Source: Sphaerisporangium sp040649355 (lineage in GTDB: Bacteria > Actinomycetota > Actinomycetes > Streptosporangiales > Streptosporangiaceae). From it: a stretch of DNA of 64,000 bases. Under the pieces are notes generated by a model that did not search any database, was not told where the DNA came from, and worked only from the letters and a program-made list of their open reading frames with translations. Positions 41,458 to 50,397 of this stretch are shown here, one piece after another (the stretch's first letter is position 1; each line of letters starts with the position of its first letter). A program made the position numbers and the translations under genes. The stretch is from contig NZ_JBICTU010000007.1 in the NCBI RefSeq assembly GCF_043197795.1, forward strand, positions 186,001-250,000, read 5' to 3'.

Positions 41458-41848
41458 CGCGCACCCACAACCTGTTGTTCCGGTGGAACGATGACACGTT
41501 CATCAAAGCTCGGAGCTACAGGGAACTCGTGTGGAAGCCGGCCATCGCCCAAGCCGGAGTGATCCCGCAGCTGGAGAAGGATTCCAGGTTCTGTCAGCGG
41601 TTCGCCACGAGCCACAAGGAGGCTTACACCAGTTCCGGCACTACTACGCGAGTGTGATGCTCGCCGGTGGTGTGTCGGTCAAGGAGTTCGCCGAGTACCT
41701 CGGCCACGCGGACCTGGGATTCACCCTTCGCGTCTACGCCCACCTGATGCCGGGCTCACACGACCGTGCCCGCAAGGCGATAGACGATCGCCTGTTCCGT
41801 CCGCGCGCGGCGTCCCACGGAACAGGGACGGAACAGGCACCCTCCTAA
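41458..41848 (+). pseudogene. Truncated, frameshifted tyrosine recombinase (integrase)
   Basis: One plus-strand frame from about 41458 carries Asn-Leu-Leu-Phe-Arg-Trp-Asn-Asp-Asp-Thr-Phe and Val-Trp-Lys-Pro-Ala-Ile-Ala-Gln-Ala-Gly, typical of the middle of phage or plasmid integrases. Similarity then switches frame at about 41590-41620 and continues with His-Gln-Phe-Arg-His-Tyr-Tyr-Ala-Ser (the catalytic His-x-x-Arg box) and Leu-Gly-His-Ala-Asp-Leu-Gly-Phe-Thr-Leu-Arg-Val-Tyr-Ala-His-Leu with the catalytic Tyr. The N-terminal half is missing. It is the scar of an integrative element such as an actinomycete AICE, where GntR regulators commonly occur with integrases. Confidence 0.75.
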
Positions 41849-41867
41849 GATCATCCACTGACATGAC

Positions 41868-41903
41868 GAACCCGGTCCCGGAAACTCCCTCGGGACCGGG
41901 TTC
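41868..41903. terminator. Hairpin terminator downstream of the acyl-CoA dehydrogenase
   Basis: A perfect 13-bp stem (41868-41880 with 41891-41903) and a ten-base loop lie 15 bases beyond the minus-strand acyl-CoA dehydrogenase stop. It should end that transcript and may also block reading from the recombinase remnant. Confidence 0.8.
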
Positions 41904-41918
41904 TCGCTGTCCAGGGGC

Positions 41919-43082
41919 CTACTTGAGGAGCTGCCTGGCCATGACCATGCGCTGGATTTGGTTGGTGCCCTCGTAGATTTGGGTGATCTTGGCGTCGCGC
42001 ATCATGCGTTCGACCGGGTAGTCGCGGGTGTAGCCGTAGCCGCCGAGGAGCTGGACGGCGTCGGTGGTGATCTCCATGGCGGCGTCGGAGGCGGCGCACT
42101 TGGCCGCGCTGGAGAAGAAGGTGAGGTCGGCGACCTTCTGGCCGTGCATGGCGAGCTCGGACTTGGCCGCCGCCGCGTACGTGAGCTGCCGGGCGGACTC
42201 CAGCTTCATCGCCATGTCGGCGATCATGAACTGCAGCCCCTGGAACTCGGCGATGGGCTTGCCGAACTGCTTGCGCTCCTTGACGTAGCCGATGGCGTAG
42301 TCGAGCGCGCCCTGGGCGATGCCGAGGGCCTGGGCGGCGATGGTGATGCGGGTGTGGTCGAGGGTCGCGAGGGCGGTCTTGAAGCCCGTGCCCTCCTCGC
42401 CGATCAGCCGGTCCGCCGGGATGTGGGCGTTCTCGAAGATGACCTGGCGGGTGGGCGAGCCCTTGATGCCGAGCTTCCTCTCCTTGGCGCCGAAGCTCAC
42501 GCCCTCGTCGTCCTTCTCCACGACGAACGCGGAGATGCCCCGGGCGCCGGCCTGCGGGTCGGTGACCGCCATGACCGTGTAGAACTCCGACACACCCGCG
42601 TTGGTGATCCACATCTTGGTGCCGTTGAGCACGTAGTGGTCGCCGTCGCGGACCGCGCGCGTCTTCATCGCCGCGGCGTCGGAGCCGGCCTCGGGCTCCG
42701 ACAGGGCGTACGAGAACATGCCCTCGCCGCGCGCCACGGGAGCCAGGTAACGCTGCTTGAGCTCCTCGGAGGCGGACAGCAGCAGCGGCACCGTGCCAAG
42801 CTTGTTCACGGCCGGGATAAGGGAGGACGACGCGCAGGCCCGCGCGACCTCCTCGATCACGATCACGGTCGCGAGCGCGTCGGCCCCCGCCCCGCCATAC
42901 TGCTCAGGGATGTGTACGGCGTGCAGCTCGGCGGCGACGAGCGCCTTGTACGCCTCCCACGGGAACTCACCGTTCTCGTCGACGGCGGCGGCGTGCGGGG
43001 CGATCTTCTCATCGGAGAGGGCCCGCACGGTCTCACGCAGCATCTCGTGCTCTTCGGCGGGCGCGTACAGAGGGAAGCTCAT
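41919..43082 (-). CDS. Acyl-CoA dehydrogenase
   Basis: The 387-residue flavoenzyme has the family's Tyr-Ala-Leu-Ser-Glu-Pro-Glu-Ala-Gly-Ser-Asp motif near residue 130 and Trp-Ile-Thr-Asn-Ala-Gly near 163. Arg-Lys-Gln-Phe-Gly-Lys-Pro-Ile follows near 275 and Gln-Ile-Tyr-Glu-Gly-Thr-Asn-Gln-Ile-Gln-Arg near 370, with the catalytic Glu. It oxidises the alpha-beta bond of an acyl-CoA; chain specificity is not readable, but the sequence resembles short/branched-chain enzymes. The ATG at 43082 is used. It is divergent from the UDP-glucose dehydrogenase gene. Confidence 0.92.
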   Translation of the reverse strand: MSFPLYAPAEEHEMLRETVRALSDEKIAPHAAAVDENGEFPWEAYKALVAAELHAVHIPEQYGGAGADALATVIVIEEVARACASSSLIPAVNKLGTVPLLLSASEELKQRYLAPVARGEGMFSYALSEPEAGSDAAAMKTRAVRDGDHYVLNGTKMWITNAGVSEFYTVMAVTDPQAGARGISAFVVEKDDEGVSFGAKERKLGIKGSPTRQVIFENAHIPADRLIGEEGTGFKTALATLDHTRITIAAQALGIAQGALDYAIGYVKERKQFGKPIAEFQGLQFMIADMAMKLESARQLTYAAAAKSELAMHGQKVADLTFFSSAAKCAASDAAMEITTDAVQLLGGYGYTRDYPVERMMRDAKITQIYEGTNQIQRMVMARQLLK

Positions 43083-43257
43083 GGACAAATACTAGGACGT
43101 CCAACAATACGGTGGCCGAAGCAGGGGTATATGGAAGTCACCCCTCTGGCGAAATGTCCTATTTGTACTGTTGCAGGAGGTAGGGGGGCCGGTAACATGC
43201 CTCGGCAACGTAACGGTAAAGATTGGGTCGACAGCCGTACATGGAAGGAGCACGCTC

Positions 43258-44577
43258 GTGTCCTATCGCCTGACGGTCCTGGGGACCGGATACTTGGGTG
43301 CCACGCACGCGGCGTGCATGGCCGCGCTGGGCTTCGAAGTGCTGGGGCTGGACGTGGACCCGGCCAAGGTCGCCAGCCTGCAGGCCGGCGAGCTTCCCAT
43401 CCACGAGCCCGAGCTGGAGGAGTTGCTCCAGCGCGGGCTTGAGTCGGGCCGGCTACGCTTCACGACCTCCTACCAGGAGGCCGCCGAGTTCGGCGACGTG
43501 CACTTCGTCTGCGTGGGAACCCCGCAGAAGAAGGGCGAGTACGCGGCCGACGTGTCCTATCTGGACGCGGTCGTCGAGTCGCTCGCCCCGTACCTCGACC
43601 GCGAGTGCCTGGTCGTCGGCAAGTCGACCGTACCGGTCGGCACCGCCCAGCGCCTCGCCGACAAGCTCGTACGGCTCGCGCCCGCCGGCGAGCTGGTGGA
43701 GCTCGCGTGGAACCCCGAGTTCCTGCGCGAGGGCTTCGCCGTGCGGGACACCATGCATCCCGATCGCATCGTGCTCGGCCTCGTCTCGGACAAGGCCGAA
43801 AAGGTGATGCGCGAGGTGTATGAGCCCATGCTCTCGGAGGGCACCCCTCTGATCATCACCGACTACCCGACCGCCGAGCTGGTCAAGGTCGCGGCCAACG
43901 CCTTCCTGGCCACCAAGATCTCGTTCATCAACGCGATGGCCGAGGTCTGCGAGGCCGCGCACGCCGACGTCAAGGACCTCTCGCTCGCGCTGTCGTTCGA
44001 CGAGCGCATAGGCGGCCGGTTTCTCAACCCGGGCCTCGGCTTCGGCGGCGGCTGCCTGCCCAAGGACATCCGGGCGTTCATGGCGCGCGCGGGCGAGCTG
44101 GGCGCCGACCAGGCGCTGACGTTCCTGCGCGAGGTGGACGCGATCAACATGCGCCGCCGGGCCCGCATGGTCGACCTGGCCCGCGAGCTGGCGGGCGGCT
44201 CGTTCCGCGGCTGTACGGTCGGCGTGCTCGGGGCGGCCTTCAAGCCCAACTCCGACGACATCCGCGACTCCCCGGCTCTCGACGTGGCCGTGAAGATCCG
44301 CGAGCAGGGCGGGAAGGTGACCGTCTACGACCCGGTGGCGCTCGCCAACGCCCGCAAGGCCCATCCGACCCTCGGCTTCGGCTCCTCGGCGCTGGACGCC
44401 GCGCGCGGCGCGCACGTCGTGCTGCTCCTGACCGAGTGGCAGGAGTTCATCGACCTCGACCCCGAGAAGCTCGGCGGCGTCGTGGCCGCCCGCAAGATCG
44501 TGGACGGCCGCAACGCGCTTGACGCCGAGACCTGGCGCGCCTCGGGCTGGCACTACCGCGCCCTGGGCCGCCCGTAG
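43258..44577 (+). CDS. UDP-glucose 6-dehydrogenase
   Basis: The enzyme oxidises UDP-glucose to UDP-glucuronate with two NAD. The N-terminal Rossmann loop is Gly-Thr-Gly-Tyr-Leu-Gly-Ala. Central motifs are Asn-Pro-Glu-Phe-Leu-Arg-Glu-Gly and Phe-Gly-Gly-Gly-Cys-Leu-Pro-Lys-Asp with the catalytic Cys near residue 263, and a UDP-binding C-terminal domain follows. The start is the GTG at 43258 with AAGGAG nine bases before it; the frame extends 29 codons further without similarity. The product supplies glucuronate for surface polysaccharides and could feed the wall polymer at 0-20 kb. Confidence 0.93.
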   Translation: MSYRLTVLGTGYLGATHAACMAALGFEVLGLDVDPAKVASLQAGELPIHEPELEELLQRGLESGRLRFTTSYQEAAEFGDVHFVCVGTPQKKGEYAADVSYLDAVVESLAPYLDRECLVVGKSTVPVGTAQRLADKLVRLAPAGELVELAWNPEFLREGFAVRDTMHPDRIVLGLVSDKAEKVMREVYEPMLSEGTPLIITDYPTAELVKVAANAFLATKISFINAMAEVCEAAHADVKDLSLALSFDERIGGRFLNPGLGFGGGCLPKDIRAFMARAGELGADQALTFLREVDAINMRRRARMVDLARELAGGSFRGCTVGVLGAAFKPNSDDIRDSPALDVAVKIREQGGKVTVYDPVALANARKAHPTLGFGSSALDAARGAHVVLLLTEWQEFIDLDPEKLGGVVAARKIVDGRNALDAETWRASGWHYRALGRP

Positions 44578-44589
44578 CCCAGACCTTTC

Positions 44590-45117
44590 TCAGCCCGTCG
44601 GGCCGGGGCTTCCCAGGGCCTCGGCCTCGGCACGGAGCCGGGCGCCCTTGGCGTGCGCCTGGTCCCTGAGTGCTGCCTGGAAGGCCGTCATCTTCGAGCG
44701 CAGCTCCTCGGAGGCGGCGGCGAGGACGCGCACGGCGAGCAGCCCGGCGTTGCGGGCCCCTCCGATCGCCACGGTGGCCACAGGCACGCCCGCGGGCATC
44801 TGCACGATGGACAGCAGCGAATCCATGCCGTCGAGGTACTTCAGCGGCACCGGAACGCCGATGACCGGGAGCGGGGTCACGGCCGCCAGCATGCCGGGAA
44901 GGTGGGCGGCTCCCCCGGCGCCCGCGATGATCACCCGGATTCCCCGGGACGCCGCCTGCTCGCCGTAGGCGATCATCTCCTGGGGCATGCGGTGCGCGGA
45001 GACCACGTCGGCCTCGAAGGGGACGCCGAACTCATCCAGCGCCTCGGCGGCGAGCCGCATCACCGGCCAGTCGGAGTCGCTGCCCATCACGATGCCGACC
45101 ACGGGATCTCCGGTCAT
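44590..45117 (-). CDS. purE: 5-(carboxyamino)imidazole ribonucleotide mutase
   Basis: PurE moves the carboxyl group of N5-CAIR to C4 in purine synthesis. The start has Gly-Ile-Val-Met-Gly-Ser-Asp-Ser-Asp-Trp-Pro, then Val-Val-Ser-Ala-His-Arg with the catalytic His near residue 42, and Gly-Ala-Gly-Gly-Ala-Ala-His-Leu-Pro-Gly. Length (175) is normal for class I PurE. Its start codon shares a base with the purK stop, so the two are translated together. Confidence 0.95.
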   Translation of the reverse strand: MTGDPVVGIVMGSDSDWPVMRLAAEALDEFGVPFEADVVSAHRMPQEMIAYGEQAASRGIRVIIAGAGGAAHLPGMLAAVTPLPVIGVPVPLKYLDGMDSLLSIVQMPAGVPVATVAIGGARNAGLLAVRVLAAASEELRSKMTAFQAALRDQAHAKGARLRAEAEALGSPGPTG

Positions 45118-46286
45118 CAGACGTACTCTCCCGTGGCGAGGTGGACGGCGGCGTGGCGGGCGCGGGCCCGTACCTCGTCGAGGTCGGTGCCGAGCGCGGT
45201 GACGTGCCCGATCTTCCGGCCGGGCCGCACCTCCTTGCCGTAAAAGTGGATCTTCACGCCAGGGTCGTGGGCCATCACGTGCTCGTAGCGGCCGAAGACG
45301 CCGGGATCCTCCCCGCCGAGGACGTTGACCATGACCACGACGGGCGCGGCCGGGGCCGGGGAGCCCAGCGGCAGGTCGAGGACGGCGCGCAGGTGCTGCT
45401 CGAACTGGGAGGTGCGGGCGCCCTCGATGGTCCAGTGGCCGCTGTTGTGCGGGCGCATCGCCAGCTCGTTGACCACGATCCGGCCGCCCGGGAGCTGGAA
45501 CATCTCCACCGCGAGCAGGCCGGTCACGCCGAGCTCGTTGGCGATCTTGAGCGCGGTGTGCTGCGCCACCGCGGCGGCCTCCGGGTCGAGGCCCGGCGCG
45601 GGCGCGATGACCTCGACGCAGATGCCGTCCCGCTGGACGGTCTCCACCACCGGGTAGCTGACCCCCTGGCCGTGCGGCGACCGCGCCACGAGCACGGCCA
45701 GCTCGCGCTCGAAGGGCACGAACGCCTCGGCCATCAGGTCGGTGCCGCTGGCCAGCACCTCCGTGGCCTCCTCCGCGGACGAGCAGATCCAGACGCCCCG
45801 GCCGTCGTAGCCGCCGCGCACCGCCTTGACCACGATGGGCCAGCCGTGCTCCTTGCCGAATCCCTCAAGGTCGTCGGCGGACGAGACCCGGGCCCAGGCG
45901 GGGCAGGGGACGCCGATCGCGGTGAGCCGCTCGCGCATCACGGCCTTGTCCTGCGCGTGCACGAGCGCCTCGGCCCCCGGGTGAACGGCGACGCCGTCGG
46001 CGGCGAGGGCCCGGATGTGGCCGGTCGGCACGTGCTCGTGGTCGAAGGTGATCGCGTCGCAGCCGGCGGCGAACTCGCGCAGCGCCGCGAGGTCGCGGTA
46101 GTCGCCGAGCCGCGTGTCGGCGATCACCCGGGCGGCGCTCTCGTCGAGGGAGTTGGCGAGGACGCGCAGCTCGACGCCGAGCGCGATGGCCGCCTGCTGG
46201 GTCATGCGGGCGAGCTGGCCCGCGCCGACCATGCCGACGACAGGCCCGATAGGAGGCGTTTCGCCCCTGGTCACAACACTGGTCAC
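45117..46286 (-). CDS. purK: 5-(carboxyamino)imidazole ribonucleotide synthase
   Basis: PurK is an ATP-grasp enzyme that carboxylates aminoimidazole ribonucleotide with bicarbonate, giving the substrate of PurE. It has Val-Gly-Ala-Gly-Gln-Leu-Ala-Arg-Met near residue 20, the ATP-grasp Val-Val-Lys-Ala-Val-Arg-Gly-Gly-Tyr-Asp-Gly-Arg-Gly near 150, and Asn-Glu-Leu-Ala-Met-Arg-Pro-His-Asn-Ser-Gly-His near 270. It is 389 residues long, a normal size. It precedes purE in a two-gene operon. Confidence 0.95.
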   Translation of the reverse strand: MTSVVTRGETPPIGPVVGMVGAGQLARMTQQAAIALGVELRVLANSLDESAARVIADTRLGDYRDLAALREFAAGCDAITFDHEHVPTGHIRALAADGVAVHPGAEALVHAQDKAVMRERLTAIGVPCPAWARVSSADDLEGFGKEHGWPIVVKAVRGGYDGRGVWICSSAEEATEVLASGTDLMAEAFVPFERELAVLVARSPHGQGVSYPVVETVQRDGICVEVIAPAPGLDPEAAAVAQHTALKIANELGVTGLLAVEMFQLPGGRIVVNELAMRPHNSGHWTIEGARTSQFEQHLRAVLDLPLGSPAPAAPVVVMVNVLGGEDPGVFGRYEHVMAHDPGVKIHFYGKEVRPGRKIGHVTALGTDLDEVRARARHAAVHLATGEYV

Positions 46287-46360
46287 AAGCTCAAACCCTA
46301 CCCAGGACCATCGGGTGGCCGTGATGTCGGCCGGTCTCCTGTACGGGGGGCGCGCGAGGG

Positions 46361-47308
46361 TCAGGCGGTGATGTCGGCGAGGCCTCTGGTCATCGCGACG
46401 GTCGTCAGCTTCCCGTCGGCGGTGACCTTGGTCGCGAGAAGGACCACCTCGGCCGCGTGGATGGCCTTGGGACCCGGCTTGCCGGTGAAGGCGCGCACGG
46501 CGCCCGCGCCGAAGAGGGGATGGGCGAGCCCGCGCGCGCCCGTCTTCTGCGTGTACACGATCTTGAGTGCGTGGAAGACCAGCGCGCCGCCGTCGGCCAG
46601 CCCGAGGGCCCTGGTCTCGGACGGAACGAGCTGGACGTCGGAGCTGAGCCGGTCGGGCCGTACAGTGGCCGGCTTCCCGATCAGCTCGGCGAGCAGGGCG
46701 CGCATCGGGTCGCCCGAGGCGAACCGCACGCCGCTCAGCCCCGCGCGGTCGGACAGGAAGGCCAGGTGCTTCTGGGGCACGAGCCGGGCGCGGACCCCGT
46801 CGTCAGGATCGTCGGTGGGCACGGCACGGGTCGTCTGCTGGGTGTCGAGGTCGGGAGCGGCCCCGAGGACCCGGATCGGGCCGTACGCGAGCCGCCAGCG
46901 GTCCTCCTCGCGGACGAAGAGGAAGTAGGACGGCCGGGGCTCGTGGGCCAGCGCGACGAACCAAGGACGCTCCGCGGGATGGTCGGGCAGGAAATAGTCG
47001 GCATCGCTGTAGTTCAGAGGTGCGGGGGCAGGACGGCCGTTCTTGACCGCCTCGCAGGCACGGGCGCCCAGTTCACCGGCCGCCGAGGTCGTCAGGAAGG
47101 CCACCTTGGCGCAGTCGTGCTTCTTCCAGGCGTCGTCAAGCTCCTTGAGCAGGCCGAACGCGGCGATGGCGTCCTCGGGTCCCACGGTCTGGGCCGGGGC
47201 GGCCACGGACCCGGGTGTCGGGGTACGGTCCGGCTGACCGTCGTCCTGTGCGCCACAGGCTGTCAGCAGGGCGGCACTGATTCCCAGAGCGACCAGTCGG
47301 CGCAGCAC
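46361..47308 (-). CDS. Putative lipoprotein of unknown function
   Basis: The N-terminus (from the GTG at 47308) reads Leu-Arg-Arg-Leu-Val-Ala-Leu-Gly and a hydrophobic run ending Leu-Leu-Thr-Ala-Cys, a lipobox that would anchor the mature protein at the outer face of the membrane. A Thr/Pro-rich linker follows, then an NTF2-like-looking segment (residues about 50-140) and a larger domain I cannot name. An alternative GTG at 47335 adds nine residues. It is separated from purK by 74 bases and probably independent of it. Confidence 0.7.
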   Translation of the reverse strand: MLRRLVALGISAALLTACGAQDDGQPDRTPTPGSVAAPAQTVGPEDAIAAFGLLKELDDAWKKHDCAKVAFLTTSAAGELGARACEAVKNGRPAPAPLNYSDADYFLPDHPAERPWFVALAHEPRPSYFLFVREEDRWRLAYGPIRVLGAAPDLDTQQTTRAVPTDDPDDGVRARLVPQKHLAFLSDRAGLSGVRFASGDPMRALLAELIGKPATVRPDRLSSDVQLVPSETRALGLADGGALVFHALKIVYTQKTGARGLAHPLFGAGAVRAFTGKPGPKAIHAAEVVLLATKVTADGKLTTVAMTRGLADITA

Positions 47309-47498
47309 GCTAGGAGCCACCTCTCCAGGGCACACCTTTGCGATCTGCGGCGCAGCCTAGCGCACCACGTCAGTTACTACCCGTGAAAGTCGCGATATTT
47401 CACCAAACAGTGTTTTTGACGAGCTTGCGTGACCGGACGCGGGGCCCGACGGAGCACCGGTAACCTGAGGGGGCTTCGGAACCCGAGGAAGGACTGTT

Positions 47499-48119
47499 GT
47501 GCAGCTCATTCGTCGCCTGTATGACAGGTTCTCCTCGCTCTTCCGCGAGCTGGCCAAGTTCGGCACGGTCGGCGCCGTCGCCTTCGTCGTCGACTTCGGC
47601 GGCACCAACCTGCTGCGGTACGGGGTGCAGCTCGGGCCGCTGACCTCCAAGGTCATCGCGACCGTGGTCGCCGCCACGCTGGCCTACCTCGCCAACCGCT
47701 ACTGGACGTGGCGGCACCGCGAGCAGTCCGGCCTGGCCCGCGAGTACTTCCTCTTCTTCGTGCTCAACGGCATCGGCCTGCTGATCTCGCTGCTCATCAT
47801 CGGCTTCGTCGAGTACACGCTCGAAATCGTCGACCCGGTGAGCTACAACATCTCGCTCATCATCGGCACGGCCCTCGGCACGCTGTTCCGCTTCTGGTCG
47901 TACAAGAAGTGGGTCTTCCTTCCGCCGGAGCTGCCTTCGGTCGACCCGCACACCGGGCTCCCCGAGACGGGCGAGGAGCCGGCCCCGAGCCCCGACCCGG
48001 GTTCGCGGATCCCGCCGCCGGCCACTCCCGGCGTCCCGCTGGGAGACCCTGCGCGCCTGAACGGCGATGGCGGCCACGCCGCCTTCTCACCCCCGCCGGA
48101 GCGGGCCACCAAGCTCTGA
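47499..48119 (+). CDS. GtrA family membrane protein
   Basis: The protein has four membrane helices in the first 145 residues. GtrA motifs are visible: Lys-Phe-Gly-Thr-Val-Gly-Ala-Val-Ala-Phe at the first helix, Tyr-Leu-Ala-Asn-Arg-Tyr-Trp-Thr-Trp-Arg between helices two and three, and Phe-Trp-Ser-Tyr-Lys-Lys-Trp-Val-Phe at the end. GtrA-like proteins are thought to flip or help use lipid-linked sugars. A Pro-rich C-terminal tail of about 55 residues follows. GAGGAAGGA precedes the GTG start. Its donor pathway is not evident here. Confidence 0.88.
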   Translation: MQLIRRLYDRFSSLFRELAKFGTVGAVAFVVDFGGTNLLRYGVQLGPLTSKVIATVVAATLAYLANRYWTWRHREQSGLAREYFLFFVLNGIGLLISLLIIGFVEYTLEIVDPVSYNISLIIGTALGTLFRFWSYKKWVFLPPELPSVDPHTGLPETGEEPAPSPDPGSRIPPPATPGVPLGDPARLNGDGGHAAFSPPPERATKL

Positions 48120-48134
48120 TCGCGCCGGCCGATC

Positions 48135-48153
48135 GTCCGGCGTCACGCCGGAC
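48135..48153. terminator. Short hairpin between convergent genes
   Basis: GTCCGGCG (48135-48142) pairs with CGCCGGAC (48146-48153) around the kinase's TCA-encoded stop. The eight-pair hairpin sits in the gap between gtrA and the histidine kinase and includes the last codons of the kinase. Confidence 0.4.
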
Positions 48154-49414
48154 CGCTCACCACGCGGTGCCGTGCCGTCTCGTCGGCGGGGCGCAGGAAG
48201 AGCGCGAACACCGCCGGGCGGGGCCGCACCAGCTCTAAGCGCCCGCCGTCCGAGGCGGTGAGCGCCCGGGCCAGGGTCAGCCCGAGCCCCGTACCCCCGG
48301 CGCCGCTGACGTTGCGGTCGAACACGCGCGCGCGAAGGTGCTCGGGGATCCCCTGCCCCTTGTCGGCCACCTCGATGACGATGGACTTGTCCGAGTTGCC
48401 CGTCGTGATCGTCACCGGGCCGTCACCGTGCTCCAGGGAGTTCTCCAGTAACGTCGACACCACCTGGCTCAGGCCGCCCTTGCTGACGAGCGCGCGCAGG
48501 CCGCGTCTTCCCTCAAGATGGAGCGACCGTCTTGACCTGCGGAAGGCCGGCTCCCACTCGGTGATCTGCTGGCGCAGCACCTCGTCCACGGAGATGGCCT
48601 CCGCCTGCGCGTGGCGCTGCCGCCGGGCGGCGGCGAGGAGCTCGTCGATGACGGCGGTGAGCCGCTCGGCCTGGATGATCGCCGCCTCGCCCTCCTCGCG
48701 CACGATCGCGGGCTGGGTGGCGGCGGCCACGATCTCCTCCAGCCGCATGGTCAGCCCCGTGAGGGGCGTGCGCAACTGGTGGGAGGCGTCGGTGGCGAAC
48801 TCACGCTCGCGGCTCAGCAGGTCGGCGATGCGGGTGGCGCTCCGGTCGAGCACCTCGGCCACCCGATCGAGCTCGGGTATGCCGTAGCGGTGCCTGCTGG
48901 GGCGAGCGTCACCGGAGCCCAGCCGCTCCGCGATCCTGGCGAGATCCAGGAGCGGCAGGGTGAGCCGGCGTGACTGCACGACGGCGAGCGACACCGCGAC
49001 CGCGAGTGCGAGCCCGGCCAGGGCCACGATGAGCAGGAGCCATCCCCGGATGTTCCGCTCGACCTGGTCTCGGTCACGCGTTATCCGGACATAGACCCCA
49101 CTCTCGGAATGGGTTTCCTCGGTCATCTGCCGATCGGGGGGCGGCTCCGTACCGACGATGACCGTCGGGCTGTTGCGGATGAAGATCTGGACATACCTGT
49201 TGGGATACTGCCGCTGCAGCTCGTCGGGATCTATGGGCCGATCCTCGATGCGGGCGTATTCCACCTGGCTGAGCAGCAGCGTCGCCTGTGCCCGGAGCTG
49301 CTGGACCGCCTCGTCGTTGATGAGACGGGTCACCACCAGACCGAGCGGAACACCCAGGAGCAGGACCGCGATGGCCGCGACCACCAAGGTCGAAGACAGC
49401 AACCTACGGCGCAT
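48143..49414 (-). CDS. Sensor histidine kinase
   Basis: The 423-residue protein has a first membrane helix at about 9-30, an extracytoplasmic sensor of about 90 residues, a second helix near 125-148 and a HAMP region. The dimerisation helix carries Phe-Ala-Thr-Asp-Ala-Ser-His-Gln-Leu-Arg-Thr-Pro-Leu, the phospho-accepting His near residue 213. An ATP-binding domain follows with an N-box variant (Leu-Leu-Glu-Asn-Ser-Leu-Glu-His), Asp-Lys-Gly-Gln-Gly-Ile and Gly-Thr-Gly-Leu-Gly-Leu. It follows the response regulator by 11 bases and forms a two-component system with it. Signal unknown. Confidence 0.92.
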   Translation of the reverse strand: MRRRLLSSTLVVAAIAVLLLGVPLGLVVTRLINDEAVQQLRAQATLLLSQVEYARIEDRPIDPDELQRQYPNRYVQIFIRNSPTVIVGTEPPPDRQMTEETHSESGVYVRITRDRDQVERNIRGWLLLIVALAGLALAVAVSLAVVQSRRLTLPLLDLARIAERLGSGDARPSRHRYGIPELDRVAEVLDRSATRIADLLSREREFATDASHQLRTPLTGLTMRLEEIVAAATQPAIVREEGEAAIIQAERLTAVIDELLAAARRQRHAQAEAISVDEVLRQQITEWEPAFRRSRRSLHLEGRRGLRALVSKGGLSQVVSTLLENSLEHGDGPVTITTGNSDKSIVIEVADKGQGIPEHLRARVFDRNVSGAGGTGLGLTLARALTASDGGRLELVRPRPAVFALFLRPADETARHRVVSGPA

Positions 49415-49425
49415 CTAGCTATGGG

Positions 49426-50094
49426 CTATTCGCGCTCGAACCGGAAGCCAACCCCACGAACCGTGGTGATGTAACGCGGCTTGGCGGCATCGTCCCCCAG
49501 CTTGCGGCGCAGCCACGAGATGTGCATGTCGAGAGTCTTGGTCGAACCCCACCAGTTGGTGTCCCACACCTCACGCATGATCTGCTCGCGGGTGACGACC
49601 TTGCCGGCGTCGCGTACCAGCACGCGCAACAGGTCGAATTCCTTGGTGGTCAGATGCAGCTCCTTGTCTCCCATCCAGGCCCGCCGCGAGTCGGCGTCGA
49701 TGCGCACGCCCTGGACCACGGGGGTCTCAGAGGTGCCGCGCCGCAGCAGCGCCCGCACACGGGCCAGTAGCTCGGCGAGCCGGAACGGCTTGGTCACATA
49801 GTCGTCGGCCCCCGCGTCGAGGCCGACCACGGTGTCCACCTCGTCGACCCGCGCCGTCAGGATCAGCACGGGCGTGCCGTGCCCTTCGGCGCGAATGCGG
49901 CGGGCGACCTCCAGGCCGTCCATTTCCGGTAGGCCCAGGTCAAGCACGATGAGGTCGACGCCCCCGGACAGAGCCCTTTCCAGGGCCTGCGGGCCATCGG
50001 GGCTCACCTCCACCTGATAGCCCTCTCGGCGCAGCGCGCGCGCCAGGGGCTCGGAGATCGAGGTGTCATCCTCGGCGAGAAGTACGCAGGTCAT
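49426..50094 (-). CDS. OmpR/PhoB-family response regulator
   Basis: The receiver domain (1-115) carries the acidic pair in Leu-Ala-Glu-Asp-Asp, the phosphorylation site Leu-Ile-Val-Leu-Asp-Leu-Gly-Leu-Pro near residue 52, the Thr in Leu-Thr-Ala-Arg and Lys in Val-Thr-Lys-Pro-Phe. A winged-helix output domain (about 130-222) ends Arg-Gly-Val-Gly-Phe-Arg-Phe. It is the first gene of the two-component operon. Targets cannot be read from the window. Confidence 0.94.
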   Translation of the reverse strand: MTCVLLAEDDTSISEPLARALRREGYQVEVSPDGPQALERALSGGVDLIVLDLGLPEMDGLEVARRIRAEGHGTPVLILTARVDEVDTVVGLDAGADDYVTKPFRLAELLARVRALLRRGTSETPVVQGVRIDADSRRAWMGDKELHLTTKEFDLLRVLVRDAGKVVTREQIMREVWDTNWWGSTKTLDMHISWLRRKLGDDAAKPRYITTVRGVGFRFERE

Positions 50095-50299
50095 AAAGCG
50101 ATCGTAGGACCTTAGGCGATCGTTTCCCGGGTACAGCGCGCGGTTTGACTTGTCGTTGACCCACCAATTGACCTGGGCAAAGACGGAGAAAGGGGGATGA
50201 GCCCTCCCGCACTACCTGGTACCCCAAGCGCACCAGGAGTATCCGCGCCGAGCGGTGCCGACATGCCCGGACACGCCGAGGACACACCGGAAGACGCCG

Positions 50300-50329
50300 A
50301 CGGCCCGCCGGAAGTGCCCGGCGGGCCGT
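50300..50329. terminator. Hairpin terminator downstream of bacterioferritin
   Basis: A perfect 11-bp GC-rich stem (50300-50310 with 50319-50329) with an eight-base loop lies about 70 bases beyond the bacterioferritin stop. The rest of 50095-50397 shows no gene I can support; it contains the response-regulator promoter region and an A-rich patch near 50375-50390. Confidence 0.75.
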
Positions 50330-50397
50330 GTCGTTGGCGCGTTCTCAGGCACCGCTCGCGGTGGCCTGAGCAAAAATGTCCTAAAAAATCCAGGGGC

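Noticed and set aside
41458..41848. A tRNA attachment site beside the integrase remnant
   Set aside because: I found no cloverleaf-like sequence or tRNA 3' end on either side of the fragment.
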